Notes: generated by a model not told the origin, from the letters alone. Positions 1 through 10,070 are shown, counted from the stretch's first letter. The stretch is DNA of 33,790 bases from an uncultured Pelagibacteraceae bacterium (GCA_902572515.1 CACGGJ010000012.1:1-33790), one strand, 5' to 3'. Program-made: numbers and translations.

Positions 1-30
1 TTCTGGGTTCGACTCCTAGCAGGCGCACCA
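1..30 (+). tRNA. tRNA 3' end (partial, isotype unknown)
   Basis: The window opens inside a tRNA. The last 30 bases form a T-arm (stem CTGGG / CCTAG with one G-T wobble, loop TTCGACT), then a 7-base acceptor strand CAGGCGC, discriminator A and an encoded CCA end. The 5' half and the anticodon lie outside the window. The 5' acceptor strand should read GCGCCTG, which would suit several isotypes, so none is assigned. It converges with the leftward ABC permease gene, which ends 2 bases downstream. Confidence 0.9.
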
Positions 31-32
31 AT

Positions 33-824
33 TTATTCACCTATATTTATTAAAGTTCCTTTATCTCTTGCTTTGTCGAAAGAGTAATAAAATACAAATA
101 TAGACAAAATTAAATAAAACCCGTTCAGATAGATTGCATTAATGATATTTTCATAATTTACCATTCCATTGACCAAAATATTTCTAGTCTCCTCAAAAAT
201 ATAAACTAATGGAAGTGCGAAAGCGATTGATTGGAAGATTCCTGGTAGTGTTTCAACTGGATAGTAAATACAGCCGAAAGGTGCTAATAAAAACATGGTA
301 GACCATGCAATATTCTCAAAAGATGGTCCAAATCTTAACAATCCTGCTGAAACAAAAAGACCAAGTGTTATTCCAAATAAATATAGACTCAAGAAAAGAA
401 ATGCTAAAGGAAGACCAAGTTTTAGCAAAGATATACCAAACAAAGGAGAAGTTAATAGTATAGCTGGGATCAAACCAATTAATGCTCTTATTAAAGCAGT
501 AAAAACTAGAGAAACAATTATCTCACTAATTTTCATCGGTGCAATAAATAGATTTGTAAAATTTCTGCTCCAAATTTCCTCCAAAAACAACATATTAAAG
601 CCAATACTAGTTCTAAATAAAAAATCATAAAGAATTGCACATGAAAGAATTACTCCTACTGCACCACTGTAATAAGAGCTATGAGCTGCAAAAAAATTAG
701 AAATAAATCCCCAAAGAGTAATTTGAATTGAAGGCCAATAAATTAAATCTAATATTCTTGGAAATGATCTAGTTATTAAATAAAAGTGTCTTAAAAAAAG
801 ACCGTAAATTCTAATTAAATTCAT
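33..824 (-). CDS. ABC-2 type transporter permease
   Basis: A 263-residue integral membrane protein with about six hydrophobic segments and the overall pattern of ABC-2 exporter permeases. An N-terminal amphipathic stretch precedes the first span, and a conserved-looking FLLAPFGCIYYPVETLP stretch near residue 180 resembles the region before the last spans in this family. It is the last gene of a leftward operon, 2 bases after the ATPase gene that should energise it. The pair probably exports a lipid, glycan or small molecule across the inner membrane. The substrate cannot be read from sequence. The ATG at 824 is well placed after the upstream stop. Confidence 0.85.
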   Translation of the reverse strand: MNLIRIYGLFLRHFYLITRSFPRILDLIYWPSIQITLWGFISNFFAAHSSYYSGAVGVILSCAILYDFLFRTSIGFNMLFLEEIWSRNFTNLFIAPMKISEIIVSLVFTALIRALIGLIPAILLTSPLFGISLLKLGLPLAFLFLSLYLFGITLGLFVSAGLLRFGPSFENIAWSTMFLLAPFGCIYYPVETLPGIFQSIAFALPLVYIFEETRNILVNGMVNYENIINAIYLNGFYLILSIFVFYYSFDKARDKGTLINIGE

Positions 825-826
825 TT

Positions 827-1549
827 TTATTTTCTCGCAATTTCTAAAAATACTTCTTCTAAATTTCTTCTTCCATATTTTGTTATTAATTCTTCAGGAG
901 TTCCTCTATCCACTATTAAACCATCTTTCATCATTAAAACAGAACTACATAATCTTTTTACTTCTTCCATATTATGAGAGGCGAGCAAAACTGATATTTT
1001 TTTTTCCTTTTTATAATCCTCTAAAAACGATCTTACAAAATCACCAGTTTCAGGATCTAATGAAGCAGTGGGTTCATCCAACAAAAGTACCGTAGGATCA
1101 TTTATTAAAGCTTTAGCAAGACTTACCCTGTTTTTTTGTCCAGAAGAAAGTTCTCCAGTAATTTTGTTTAAAAGGTCTTTTAATCTAAGTTTATTTGCAA
1201 GGTGATCTATTCTGTCATTTAAATTTTGAATGTTATATAATTTTCCATAAACAATTAAATTTTGTTTAACTTTGAGTTTTTTAGGCAATTCAATATATGG
1301 TGAAATAAAATTCATTTTATGAAGAAGCGAAATTTTATTTTTTTCAATACTTTCTCCGTTGATTAGAACCTCACCACTACTTGGTTTTAATAACCCTAAA
1401 ATCATTCCAATAGTTGTAGTTTTTCCACATCCATTAGGTCCTAACAAACCAACCATTTCATTTTCATTAATTTTAAAATTTATATTAGCCACTGCATCTT
1501 TATCTTTATATTTTTTTGATAGATTGATTACTTCAATAGAATTTGTCAT
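827..1549 (-). CDS. ABC transporter ATP-binding protein (ABC-2 exporter type)
   Basis: A 240-residue single-domain ABC ATPase. Walker A GPNGCGKTT is at residues 37-45, the signature LSSGQKNR starts at 134, Walker B VLLLDEP is at 154-160, and the H-loop is ASHNMEE near 200. The Q-loop region reads FISPYIELP, so the usual Gln is absent. It should power the permease encoded just downstream. Its start overlaps the stop of the Sua5-type gene by one base, so the three genes are probably one transcript. The exporter role is inferred from the ABC-2 permease partner. Confidence 0.9.
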   Translation of the reverse strand: MTNSIEVINLSKKYKDKDAVANINFKINENEMVGLLGPNGCGKTTTIGMILGLLKPSSGEVLINGESIEKNKISLLHKMNFISPYIELPKKLKVKQNLIVYGKLYNIQNLNDRIDHLANKLRLKDLLNKITGELSSGQKNRVSLAKALINDPTVLLLDEPTASLDPETGDFVRSFLEDYKKEKKISVLLASHNMEEVKRLCSSVLMMKDGLIVDRGTPEELITKYGRRNLEEVFLEIARK

Positions 1550-2481
1550 TAATATTTAGAGGCCCTCTTTAATCTATCGTTAATTGTTTTGCCAAGACTT
1601 TTGTTTGGTATCGTTTCAACTGCAATCTTTTTAAAACCATCATTTTTAATTTTTCTTAAAGTTGAATATAAATTTTTTGCAGCCTCATTCATATTTTCTA
1701 CTTTTGATAAATAATAATAGTTTTTTAATTTTGATTTTCTTTTTTTTATTAATAAATAAGCCTCATCTTTTTTTGGTTTTTTAACATTGACTCTTAAAGG
1801 TATCCCAGGTGAGTAATGCAGCGGAAACAAACCAGGTGATAATTTTTTTTTTGAATTTGTATTAATTAATAATTTTTTTTTTAAAACATTTTCAATTTTT
1901 TTAATATCTAGGCCTCCATATCTTAAAAGTGATGGTTTTTCTAAAAGATTTAATATTGTGGATTCAACTCCAATTTTACTTTTTCCTCCATTTAAAATAT
2001 ATTTAATTTTTGAACCAAATTCTTCTTTTACATCAGATGGTTTAACCGAGCTTAATCTTGATGATATATTTGCACTAGGCGCAGCTACTGGATAATCTAA
2101 ATTTTTTAATAAATTTCTGAACAATTTATGTTTAGGAAAACGTACAGCAATACTTTTTTTATTATTGGTGACAAACTTAGATATTTTTGAGTTATTTTTT
2201 AATTTCAACACATAAGTTATTGGACCTGGAGAAAATTTTTTGTAAAGTTTTACTAAATTATCATTGATGTCACAGTCCTCCCTAAGTCTTTGAATATCAT
2301 AATAATGGACAATAAGTGGATTGTTTAATGGTCTTTTTTTAAGACTAAATATTTTCTTAACAGCACTATTCGAGTACGCATTTGCAGCCAGTCCATAAAC
2401 AGTTTCTGTTGGTACAGCAACACAATGGTTATTATCTAAATATTTTTTTGCTTTTTTGATATTTGATTGAATAAATTTCAT
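1549..2481 (-). CDS. L-threonylcarbamoyladenylate synthase, Sua5 type
   Basis: Makes threonylcarbamoyl-AMP from threonine, bicarbonate and ATP for the t6A modification at position 37 of ANN-decoding tRNAs. The YrdC-like domain shows PTETVYGL at residues 24-31, the KRP motif at 49-51, AVRFP near 112 and PSAN at 136-139. The protein is 310 residues, longer than E. coli TsaC (about 190), and has a C-terminal Sua5 domain with the linker SPGLFPLHYSP at 215-225. It is therefore of Sua5 type (symbol tsaC or sua5, depending on convention). It is the first gene of the leftward operon with the ABC exporter and is divergent from xseB across only 20 bases. Confidence 0.93.
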   Translation of the reverse strand: MKFIQSNIKKAKKYLDNNHCVAVPTETVYGLAANAYSNSAVKKIFSLKKRPLNNPLIVHYYDIQRLREDCDINDNLVKLYKKFSPGPITYVLKLKNNSKISKFVTNNKKSIAVRFPKHKLFRNLLKNLDYPVAAPSANISSRLSSVKPSDVKEEFGSKIKYILNGGKSKIGVESTILNLLEKPSLLRYGGLDIKKIENVLKKKLLINTNSKKKLSPGLFPLHYSPGIPLRVNVKKPKKDEAYLLIKKRKSKLKNYYYLSKVENMNEAAKNLYSTLRKIKNDGFKKIAVETIPNKSLGKTINDRLKRASKY

Positions 2482-2501
2482 GTATTAGTAATTATTATTA
2501 T

Positions 2502-2750
2502 ATGAAAGATAAAATATTACCACTTGATTATGATCAGTACTCAGTTGAGGAGCTTACAGAAAAAGCAAATAAGATTATAGAGTCTCTAGAGAAGGAAAAC
2601 GATTTAAACAATTCAGTTGATAGTTATCAAGAACTTCTAAAATTAAATAATATCATTGAAAAGAAATTTCATAAAAATTTTAAATCTATTGGAGAGGAGA
2701 CAAATAAAAAGATCAAAGATATAACTAAAAAAAATGAAAAAACAGCTTAA
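2502..2750 (+). CDS. xseB: Exodeoxyribonuclease VII small subunit
   Basis: An 82-residue helical protein that fits XseB, the small subunit of exonuclease VII, which degrades single-stranded DNA with XseA. The region SVEELTEKANKIIESLE (about residues 18-34), followed by an N..S...Y.E...L..I..K pattern, matches the short coiled-coil domain of the family. The primary support is context: xseB-ispA-dxs is a conserved proteobacterial order, and this gene overlaps ispA by 17 bases. No clear Shine-Dalgarno precedes the ATG, and only 20 bases separate it from the divergent sua5-type start. The C-terminus is very Lys-rich. The xseA partner is not in the window. Confidence 0.82.
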   Translation: MKDKILPLDYDQYSVEELTEKANKIIESLEKENDLNNSVDSYQELLKLNNIIEKKFHKNFKSIGEETNKKIKDITKKNEKTA

Positions 2751-3606
2751 TAAAATAGCTAAAGATACAAATATATTTCTTAAAAAATATATTAATTCAC
2801 AGAAATATTCTCAGTTAATGTCACCCATGAAGTATGGCTTATTTCCAGGTGGAAAAAAAATAAGATCTAAAATCTTAATTGACTTAGGGTCATTATTTTC
2901 AATTGATTATAAAACATTGATAATAGTTGGGTCAGCTGTTGAATGTATTCATGCTTATTCACTTATTCATGACGATCTACCCTGCATGGATGATGATGAT
3001 ATAAGAAGGGGGAAGCCTTCAACTCATATTAAATTTGGTGAGTCTACAGCAGTTCTAGCGGGAAATTCATTACTAACTTTAGCTTTTGAAATTTTATCAA
3101 GTCCTAAATTGAAATTAAATGAAAAGATAAAAATTAACTTAATCAAAAAATTATCAGAATGTTCAGGTCATTTAGGAATAGCTGGTGGTCAATATTTAGA
3201 TTTGAGCTATGAGAAAAAAAAAATATCAAGGAATAAAATATTAGAAATGGAAATAAAGAAAACAGGAATGTTATTTAGTTTTTGTTGTGCGGCTCCAGCA
3301 ATAATTAAGAAAAAAACTATCCAAGAAATTAAATTTTTTGAAAATATTGGATCAAAAATTGGTCTTTTATTCCAAATAGCTGATGATTTAATTGATTTGA
3401 AAAGCAAATCTAAGGAAGCTGGGAAAAAAACAGGAAAAGATCAAAAAAAAGGTAAGGCAACACTTATAAATTTAATAGGCTATGATGACTCAGTTAAGTA
3501 TTGTGATAAGATAATAAAAGATATTAATAAGAATTTAAGAAAATACGGTTCAAAATCTAAAAAAATAAATGAAACATTGAAATATATATTGAATAGAAAA
3601 AAATGA
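2734..3606 (+). CDS. ispA: Farnesyl diphosphate synthase (short-chain polyprenyl synthase)
   Basis: Condenses IPP with DMAPP and GPP to give farnesyl diphosphate. The 290-residue protein has the GGKKIR substrate motif at 39-44, a first Asp-rich motif [10 protein letters not shown] at 80-89 with the two-residue insertion typical of bacterial FPP synthases (DDxxxxD), then RRGKPSTH, and a second Asp-rich motif DDLID at 217-221. It overlaps xseB by 17 bases and dxs by 4 bases (ATGA), so translation is probably coupled. The second polyprenyl synthase in the window, at 7265-8278, has the plain DDxxD form expected of a long-chain enzyme. This contrast supports the short-chain call here. Confidence 0.95.
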   Translation: MKKQLNKIAKDTNIFLKKYINSQKYSQLMSPMKYGLFPGGKKIRSKILIDLGSLFSIDYKTLIIVGSAVECIHAYSLIHDDLPCMDDDDIRRGKPSTHIKFGESTAVLAGNSLLTLAFEILSSPKLKLNEKIKINLIKKLSECSGHLGIAGGQYLDLSYEKKKISRNKILEMEIKKTGMLFSFCCAAPAIIKKKTIQEIKFFENIGSKIGLLFQIADDLIDLKSKSKEAGKKTGKDQKKGKATLINLIGYDDSVKYCDKIIKDINKNLRKYGSKSKKINETLKYILNRKK

Positions 3607-5519
3607 AAAAAAATTATCAATTTTTAAATGATATAAACTTTCCATCTGATTTAAGAAAAGTTTCTGAAGATAATTTACAAAAAGTAGCAGATGAGGTGAG
3701 GGACGAAATGATAAGTGCTGTTTCAGAAACAGGAGGTCACCTTGGTGCTGGTTTGGGAGTGGTTGAATTGACAGTCGCACTTCATTATGTTTTTGACACA
3801 CCAAATGATAAATTAATATGGGATGTTGGTCATCAATCTTACCCTCATAAAATTTTAACTGGAAGAAAAGATAAGATTAGAACTTTACGACAGGGTGATG
3901 GTTTATCAGGTTTTACAAAAAGATCTGAAAGTGAGTATGACCCATTTGGAGCAGCCCACAGTTCAACATCAATTTCATCAGCATTAGGAATTGCTGAGGC
4001 AAATAAATTAGAAAATAAGTCTTCCAATGTAATAGCCGTCATAGGTGATGGAGCAATTAGTGCAGGTATGGCTTACGAAGCTATGAATAATGCTGGAGCA
4101 TCTAAGACAAAAATGATTGTTATTTTAAATGATAACGACATGTCAATTGCAAAACCAGTTGGAGCAATGAGAACTTATTTGGCAAAATTATTTACAGGTA
4201 AAATATATTTTAGTCTTAGGGAAACTTTGAAATTAATTACATCTGCATTTTCAAAAAGATTTAGTGCCAAAGCAGGAAAAGCAGAGGATTTTTTCCGTTC
4301 AGCGGTTACTGGAGGTACATTGTTTAGTTCACTTGGTTTTTATTATGCAGGTCCTATAGATGGTCATGATTTATCAAGCTTAGTTCCAATTTTAAAAAAC
4401 GCAAAAGAGTCAAGACATGAGGGCCCTATAATGATTCATATCAAAACTCAAAAAGGGAAAGGTTATTCTTATGCAGAAAAAGCAAATGATCATTATCATG
4501 GAGTGTCAAAATTTAATGTTGAGACTGGCGAACAAGTAAAGAGCAAATCAAACCTTCCAGCTTATACAAAAGTATTTGCAAACACGTTAGTTAAACATGC
4601 CAAAAAAGATAGCAAAATAGTAGGAATAACAGCAGCGATGCCAGGAGGGACTGGTATGGATATTTTTGGAAAGGAGTTTCCAAATAGAATGTTTGATGTA
4701 GGAATAGCAGAACAACATGCTGTAACTTTTGCAGCCGGTCTAGCAACCGAAGGATACAAACCATATGCTGCAATTTATTCTACATTTTTACAGAGAGCAT
4801 ATGATCAAGTTGTCCACGATGTTGCCATTCAAAGTTTACCAGTCAGATTCGCGATAGATAGAGCGGGATTAGTTGGTGCTGATGGCTCAACACATGCTGG
4901 TTCATTTGATATAACTTACTTATCAACTTTGCCTAACTTTGTAGTAATGGCAGCAAGTGATGAAGCTGAATTAGTTAAAATGATTAATACCTCAGTAGAT
5001 ATAAATGATAGACCTTCTGCAATTAGATATCCAAGAGGAACTGGAGTAGGTGTTGATCTCCCTTCAATAGACGAAAAAATTGAAATTGGTAAAGGGAGAG
5101 TTGTTCAACAAGGGACACAAGTTTGTATTTTAAACCTCGGTACTCGACTTGAAGAGTGCAAGTTAGCTGCAGAGGAATTAAAAGCAAAAGGAGTTTCAAC
5201 AACTTTAATAGACGCTAGATTTGCTAAGCCTTTAGACGAAGAACTTATACTAAAATCTGCTAAGGAACATGAGCTTATGATAACTGTTGAGGAAGGTTCA
5301 ATAGGTGGTTTCGGTTCTCACGTTAAAAATTTATTAGCTGAAAGAGGAGTATTTGACAAAGGTTTAAAATTTAGATCAATGACTTTACCAGATGAATTTA
5401 TTGAACAAGATGATCCAAAAAAAATGTACGATAAAGCTGGATTAAATAGTTCTCAAATTTCTAAGAAAATTAATAATATTTTGTTTCAAAAAGAGACAAT
5501 AAGAGTTGTGAAAAATTAA
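3603..5519 (+). CDS. dxs: 1-deoxy-D-xylulose-5-phosphate synthase
   Basis: A thiamine-diphosphate enzyme that joins pyruvate and glyceraldehyde 3-phosphate in the first step of the MEP isoprenoid pathway. The protein is 638 residues, normal for the family. [11 protein letters not shown] is at 46-56 and [13 protein letters not shown] at 76-88. The ThDP/Mg site GDGAISAG starts at 148 and its companion NDNDMSI at 176. The catalytic Glu region GIAEQHAV has Glu370. The transketolase C-terminal domain follows. It is the third gene of the xseB-ispA-dxs operon and overlaps ispA by 4 bases. It converges on aroC with only 6 bases between the stops and no visible terminator hairpin. Confidence 0.98.
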   Translation: MKKNYQFLNDINFPSDLRKVSEDNLQKVADEVRDEMISAVSETGGHLGAGLGVVELTVALHYVFDTPNDKLIWDVGHQSYPHKILTGRKDKIRTLRQGDGLSGFTKRSESEYDPFGAAHSSTSISSALGIAEANKLENKSSNVIAVIGDGAISAGMAYEAMNNAGASKTKMIVILNDNDMSIAKPVGAMRTYLAKLFTGKIYFSLRETLKLITSAFSKRFSAKAGKAEDFFRSAVTGGTLFSSLGFYYAGPIDGHDLSSLVPILKNAKESRHEGPIMIHIKTQKGKGYSYAEKANDHYHGVSKFNVETGEQVKSKSNLPAYTKVFANTLVKHAKKDSKIVGITAAMPGGTGMDIFGKEFPNRMFDVGIAEQHAVTFAAGLATEGYKPYAAIYSTFLQRAYDQVVHDVAIQSLPVRFAIDRAGLVGADGSTHAGSFDITYLSTLPNFVVMAASDEAELVKMINTSVDINDRPSAIRYPRGTGVGVDLPSIDEKIEIGKGRVVQQGTQVCILNLGTRLEECKLAAEELKAKGVSTTLIDARFAKPLDEELILKSAKEHELMITVEEGSIGGFGSHVKNLLAERGVFDKGLKFRSMTLPDEFIEQDDPKKMYDKAGLNSSQISKKINNILFQKETIRVVKN

Positions 5520-5525
5520 TTTAAG

Positions 5526-6608
5526 CTAACTACATTGGGCTTTATTCATTAAGTAGTGGTCAAGTAAAACACAGTTCATCATAGCCTCACCAATTGGCAC
5601 AGCTCTAATTCCTACACAAGGATCGTGTCTACCTTTAACAGATATTGAAGTATTTTTCCCAAATTTATTTATAGTTTTTCTACTAGTTAAAATTGACGAT
5701 GTTGGTTTGACAGCAAAAGATGCAACAATTTCTTGGCCCGTAGAAATTCCACCAAGAATTCCACCTGCTTTATTTGAATTGAATTTTAATTTATTTCCTT
5801 TTGAGGAAATTTCATCTGAATTTTGTTCTCCACTTAATTGTGCTGAGTTCATTCCTGCACCAATATTTACGCCTTTAACTGCATTAATACTCATTAGACC
5901 TGAAGCTATGTCAGTATCCAATTTTGAATAAATTGGAGCACCTAAACCAACTGGAATACCTCTTGCTCTTATTTCAATCACTGCTCCACATGAGGATCCT
6001 GATTTTCTTACACCAAGCAAATATTTTTCCCATAATTTAATCATTGATTTATCAGGACAAAAAAATGGATTTTTTGAAATTACCTTATCGTTCCATTGAT
6101 TTGTATCACATCCAAGAATTCCTAGCTGAGTTACTGCACCAATTACTTTAAATTTTTTACCTAATTTTTTTTGAAGTACTACTTTTGCTATTGCACCGGC
6201 CGCAACTCGTGCTGCGGTTTCTCTAGCAGAAGATCTGCCACCACCTCTATAGTCTCTAATTCCATATTTTTTGAAATAAGTAAAATCTGCATGACCTGGT
6301 CTGAACTTATCTTTAATATTACTATAATCTTTGGATCTCATATCTTTATTGTAGATTATAAGTGAAATAGGTGTTCCTGTAGTTTTTCCCTCAAATACTC
6401 CTGACAATATTTGAACTTTGTCATCCTCTTTTCGCTGAGTTGTAAATTTAGATTGTCCTGGTTTTCTTTTTTCTAATTCTATTTGAATATCTTGCTCTTT
6501 AAGATTTATGTTTGGAGGGCAACCATCAACAATACAACCAATTGCAGGCCCATGAGACTCTCCCCAAGTTGTGAAACGAAATAGCTTTCCAAAAGTATTA
6601 AATGACAT
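5526..6608 (-). CDS. aroC: Chorismate synthase
   Basis: Converts EPSP to chorismate with reduced FMN as cofactor, the last step of the shikimate pathway. The 360-residue length is standard. Family signatures are [12 protein letters not shown] at 13-24, RPGHADFTY from residue 103, [18 protein letters not shown] at 122-139 and the C-terminal [17 protein letters not shown]. The ATG at 6608 fits the usual [11 protein letters not shown] start. It is divergent from pdxH with only 33 bases between the starts, so any promoters must be tightly packed or lie inside coding sequence. Confidence 0.98.
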   Translation of the reverse strand: MSFNTFGKLFRFTTWGESHGPAIGCIVDGCPPNINLKEQDIQIELEKRKPGQSKFTTQRKEDDKVQILSGVFEGKTTGTPISLIIYNKDMRSKDYSNIKDKFRPGHADFTYFKKYGIRDYRGGGRSSARETAARVAAGAIAKVVLQKKLGKKFKVIGAVTQLGILGCDTNQWNDKVISKNPFFCPDKSMIKLWEKYLLGVRKSGSSCGAVIEIRARGIPVGLGAPIYSKLDTDIASGLMSINAVKGVNIGAGMNSAQLSGEQNSDEISSKGNKLKFNSNKAGGILGGISTGQEIVASFAVKPTSSILTSRKTINKFGKNTSISVKGRHDPCVGIRAVPIGEAMMNCVLLDHYLMNKAQCS

Positions 6609-6641
6609 TATTTATATTATATAGATTATTTTGTTTAAATT

Positions 6642-7268
6642 ATGAATCAAAAAAACTCTTTAGGTCTTAATAGTTGCTTTCTTGATATAGATGATCCAAT
6701 TCTATTATTTCATGAATGGATGGAGGAAGCAAAGAAAACTGAGCCAAATGATCCAAACGCTGTTGCTTTGGCCACGTCAAATAAAAAAAATGTTCCTTCA
6801 GTTAGAATGGTTTTACTTAAGGATTTCAATAAAGATGGATTTGTATTTTATACAAATTTAAATAGTCAAAAGGGAAATGAATTAAAAGAAAATCCATATG
6901 CTGCGATGTGTTTCCATTGGAAAAGTCTCCTAAGACAAATAAGAATTAATGGAAAGGTGTCATTGGTTTCTGATCAGGTTGCAGATGAATATTATTCATC
7001 TAGAGCGTATGAAAGTCGAATAGGAGCATGGGCTTCTAAGCAAAGTGAAGAGTTAAATTCGCGAGAACAATTGTTAAAATCTATAAAAGATTACAAAAAA
7101 AAATATAGCAACAAATTAGATGTACCAAGACCAAGTCACTGGTCTGGATGGGTTTTATCTCCAAATAGTATTGAATTTTGGTTAGATGGTGAGAACAGAA
7201 TCCACGAGAGATTAAAATACAATAAAGATAACTCCGGGAAGTGGATAAAGTCTTTATTAAGTCCTTAA
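6642..7268 (+). CDS. pdxH: Pyridoxine/pyridoxamine 5'-phosphate oxidase
   Basis: Oxidises PNP or PMP to pyridoxal 5'-phosphate with FMN. The 208-residue protein has the FMN-contact segment RMVLLK at 55-60, RIGAWASKQS at 126-135, and the C-terminal dimerisation region with WSGW followed by NRIHER at 185-190. The last motif corresponds to the family RLHDR active-site motif, with conservative changes that keep the Arg and His. The C-terminus WIKSLLSP resembles the usual W..RLAP end. The stop overlaps the stop of the convergent polyprenyl synthase gene by 4 bases. Confidence 0.94.
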   Translation: MNQKNSLGLNSCFLDIDDPILLFHEWMEEAKKTEPNDPNAVALATSNKKNVPSVRMVLLKDFNKDGFVFYTNLNSQKGNELKENPYAAMCFHWKSLLRQIRINGKVSLVSDQVADEYYSSRAYESRIGAWASKQSEELNSREQLLKSIKDYKKKYSNKLDVPRPSHWSGWVLSPNSIEFWLDGENRIHERLKYNKDNSGKWIKSLLSP

Positions 7269-8278
7269 AAATTTCTTGATAAACTAAATGATGTTAATCT
7301 TTTAAGAATATTTTTTTCTTCAGAATCTTTAAATACACTTAGAGAATTTGAGGCTAAATTTATATAGTGCTGTGCTTTTTGATAGCATTCCTGAATTATT
7401 TTATACTTATTTATAAGAGCAATAATTTCATTAAAGTCATCTTTTGTTCTTAACTCTTTTTTAAACATATTTGATAAAATTCTCTTTTCATCATTTCCTA
7501 ATTTTTGAAAAAGTAAAATTATTGGTAAGGTAATTTTTCCTTCAAAAAAATCTTGACCAATTTTTTTACCAAATAGTTTGAGCTCAGAATTATAGTCTAG
7601 TGTGTCGTCTGCTATTTGAAAAGTTAATCCCAAGTTTCTTCCATAAAATTCTAAAGCATCTTTTTCTTTATTTTCTGCATCAGATAAAATTGCGCCAACT
7701 TTAGTTGCTGCTGCAAATAACTCAGCAGTTTTTGCTGAGATTATTTTTAAATATGTTTCTTCCAGCATATCAACTTCACCTTTGTGTTGAAGTTGTAGAA
7801 CTTCTCCTTGAGCAATTTTAGATGAAGTTGACGATAATAATTTTAAAACTTCTAGGTTTCCGTCTTCTACCATCATTTCAAAACATCTACTCAATAGATA
7901 ATCTCCAATTAAAACTGACGAATGATTATCCCAAACTTTGTTTAAAGTTTCTTTTCCTCTTCTAACAGTGCCTTCATCAATTACATCATCATGCATTAAT
8001 GTTGCGCTGTGAATTAATTCAACACATGCAGCTAAATTTATATCTCTAGAGCCTTTAGAGTAACCGCATAATTTTGCACTACCCAATGTTAGTAAAGCTC
8101 TTAGTCTTTTTCCTCCAGTTTCTATATGATAATCTGTCATTTTTTGAACCAGCTGTACGTCACTAGATAACTTTGATTTTATTTTTTCTTCAGTTAAAAC
8201 CAGTTTTTCTTCAACCGAGTCTTTAAGCTGAAAATATGAATCATTTATTTGATTTTTAAGCTGTACAACTGTTCCCAT
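7265..8278 (-). CDS. ispB: Long-chain polyprenyl diphosphate synthase (IspB-like)
   Basis: A trans-prenyltransferase likely to make the long isoprenoid tail of ubiquinone. In the 337-residue protein the GGKRLR motif is at 55-60, the first Asp-rich motif DDVID at 97-101 is followed by EGTVRRG, and the second, DDTLD, is at 224-228. The simple DDxxD first motif and longer protein distinguish it from the short-chain IspA at 2734-3606. Exact chain length (C40, C45 or C50) depends on residues upstream of the first motif and cannot be fixed here. It is divergent from the S49 peptidase gene over a 114-base gap. Confidence 0.88.
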   Translation of the reverse strand: MGTVVQLKNQINDSYFQLKDSVEEKLVLTEEKIKSKLSSDVQLVQKMTDYHIETGGKRLRALLTLGSAKLCGYSKGSRDINLAACVELIHSATLMHDDVIDEGTVRRGKETLNKVWDNHSSVLIGDYLLSRCFEMMVEDGNLEVLKLLSSTSSKIAQGEVLQLQHKGEVDMLEETYLKIISAKTAELFAAATKVGAILSDAENKEKDALEFYGRNLGLTFQIADDTLDYNSELKLFGKKIGQDFFEGKITLPIILLFQKLGNDEKRILSNMFKKELRTKDDFNEIIALINKYKIIQECYQKAQHYINLASNSLSVFKDSEEKNILKRLTSFSLSRNF

Positions 8279-8324
8279 AAGATTTTTAAATTAGTATAAT
8301 TTGTTTATATATATTACTTATCAA

Positions 8325-8352
8325 TTGACGCACCAGTTTCTTCAATTATAAG
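8325..8352 (+). promoter_or_regulatory. Candidate sigma-70 promoter for the S49 peptidase operon
   Basis: A TTGACG -35 box (8325-8330), a 16-base spacer and a TATAAG -10 box (8347-8352) lie in the 114-base divergent gap. Transcription would begin near 8359, giving a leader of about 34 bases before the ATG at 8393. Such motifs are easy to find by chance in AT-rich DNA, but the TTGACG box is unusually good for this window. Confidence 0.5.
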
Positions 8353-8392
8353 TAGTCTTTATATTCAATAAATAATTCTATAAGACTTACCT

Positions 8393-9199
8393 ATGTTCTC
8401 TTTTTTTAAAAAGAAAAAAATTGTTGCTCACTTAAAATTAAGTGGGGTTATTGGTAATGCAGGAAAATTTAAACAAGGTATTGATTTTGCAGGTCAAGAG
8501 GAACTAATTAAAAAGGCTTTTTCTCTAAAAAAAGCGGCATGTGTTGCTATATCAATCAATTCTCCAGGAGGATCACCAGTTCAATCTCATTTAATCTACA
8601 GCTTTATTAGACAACAAGCAAAAAAACACAAAAAAGAAGTTATTGTATTCGCTGAAGATGTAGCAGCTTCTGGAGGCTATTTAATTTCTTGTGCTGGGGA
8701 CGAAATTTATGCAAATTCAAGTTCAATAATTGGATCCATAGGAGTGATATATTCTTCTTTTGGATTTACAGAGTTAATAAAAAAAATTGGGGTTGAAAGA
8801 AGAGTTCATACTGCTGGCAAAAATAAAAGCACACTTGATCCATTTTTAGAAGAAAAAAACGAGGATATTGAAAGATTAAAAAATATTCAATTGGATCTTC
8901 ATAAAGATTTTATAGATGTTGTTGAGAAAAGTAGGGGATCAAAATTAAACAAATCTGATGTAGAACTTTTTTCAGGTGAGTTTTGGTCAGGCAGTAAAGC
9001 AAAAAATTTAGGATTGATTGACGGAATAGGTAACGCACATGAAATATTAAAAGATAAATTTGGTGAGGATGTAATTATTAAAAAATTTGAAAAATCAAAG
9101 GGATGGTTAAGTCAAAAACTTTCTTCATCTAGCAATCAAGTAGATCAAATAGCAAGCATTTTAGATGAAAGATCAATTTGGCAAAGATATGGTTTCTAA
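8393..9199 (+). CDS. S49 family serine peptidase (SppA/SohB-like)
   Basis: A Ser-Lys dyad protease of the signal peptide peptidase A family, expected to degrade leftover signal peptides or act in envelope quality control. The core SINSPGGSP (54-62) is followed by AASGGY with the likely nucleophile Ser93, then SIIGSIGVI at 111-119 and AGKNKS with the likely general base Lys145. The 52-residue spacing equals that of the Ser147-Lys199 pair I recall for Bacillus SppA. The 268-residue length fits the short, half-size form. The N-terminus is KKKK-rich with no clear membrane anchor, unlike most SppA proteins. glyQ begins inside the end of this gene. Confidence 0.88.
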   Translation: MFSFFKKKKIVAHLKLSGVIGNAGKFKQGIDFAGQEELIKKAFSLKKAACVAISINSPGGSPVQSHLIYSFIRQQAKKHKKEVIVFAEDVAASGGYLISCAGDEIYANSSSIIGSIGVIYSSFGFTELIKKIGVERRVHTAGKNKSTLDPFLEEKNEDIERLKNIQLDLHKDFIDVVEKSRGSKLNKSDVELFSGEFWSGSKAKNLGLIDGIGNAHEILKDKFGEDVIIKKFEKSKGWLSQKLSSSSNQVDQIASILDERSIWQRYGF

Positions 9200-10070
9200 A
9201 GCAAAAAAAGAAAAAAAAAAAATTCAAACATTCCAAGATACAATTTTAAATCTTCAGAAATTTTGGAGTAAAAAGGGGTGCGTTATTCTTCAGCCTTACG
9301 ATATGGAGGTTGGTGCAGGAACTTTTCATCCAGCTACTACCCTAAGATCACTAGGAACTAAACCATGGAAAGCAGCTTACGTACAACCATCAAGAAGACC
9401 CACAGATGGAAGATATGGAGATAATCCAAACAGGTTACAACACTATTATCAATTTCAAGTTTTAATCAAACCTTCTCCTGAAAATATAAAAAAACTTTAT
9501 TTAAATAGTTTGTCTACTATAGGAATAGATCATAACGATCATGATATAAGGTTTGTTGAAGATGATTGGGAAAGTCCAACATTAGGTGCCGCAGGATTGG
9601 GATGGGAAGTTTGGTGTGATGGAATGGAAATTACTCAATTCACCTATTTTCAACAAATGGCTGGATTTGATTGTAAACCTGTATCAGTTGAAATCACTTA
9701 TGGCTTAGAAAGAATTTGTATGTTCACCCAAAAAGAAAAAAATGTTTATGATTTATTGTGGAATGATGAAGGTGTAAAATATCAAGAAGTTTTTCATCAA
9801 GCCGAAAAAGAATTTTCAGCATACAATTTTGAACATGCGAATGTAGAAACACTTTTGAAAATGTTTGAAATGCATGAGTCAGAGGCAAAAGATTTGGTAG
9901 AAAAAAAAATTTCATTACCGGCATATGATCAATGTTTAAAAGCCAGTCATGTGTTTAATATTCTAGATGCAAGAGGTGCAATCAGTGTCGCACAAAGAGC
10001 TGGTTATATTGCTAGAATAAGAGATATTACAAAATCTGCGGCTGGCGTTTGGTTAGATAGTCAAAAATAA
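9189..10070 (+). CDS. glyQ: Glycine--tRNA ligase alpha subunit
   Basis: Catalytic subunit of the alpha2-beta2 bacterial glycyl-tRNA synthetase. Family-specific stretches include [57 protein letters not shown] and ITYGLERI. I place the start at the ATG at 9189 (11-base overlap with the peptidase gene), because the family normally has only about ten residues before the conserved core. A start at 9165 in the same frame would add eight residues and raise the overlap to 35 bases. The gene is followed immediately by glyS, with a one-base overlap between stop and start. About 293 residues. Confidence 0.96.
   Translation: MVSKAKKEKKKIQTFQDTILNLQKFWSKKGCVILQPYDMEVGAGTFHPATTLRSLGTKPWKAAYVQPSRRPTDGRYGDNPNRLQHYYQFQVLIKPSPENIKKLYLNSLSTIGIDHNDHDIRFVEDDWESPTLGAAGLGWEVWCDGMEITQFTYFQQMAGFDCKPVSVEITYGLERICMFTQKEKNVYDLLWNDEGVKYQEVFHQAEKEFSAYNFEHANVETLLKMFEMHESEAKDLVEKKISLPAYDQCLKASHVFNILDARGAISVAQRAGYIARIRDITKSAAGVWLDSQK

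Noticed and set aside
1..30. Assigning an amino acid to the tRNA fragment
   Set aside because: The anticodon is outside the window, and the acceptor strand and discriminator A fit more than one isotype.
295..630. 111-codon open frame on the plus strand
   Set aside because: It lies wholly opposite the ABC-2 permease gene, and its translation has no recognisable motif or sensible hydrophobic pattern. It is a shadow frame.
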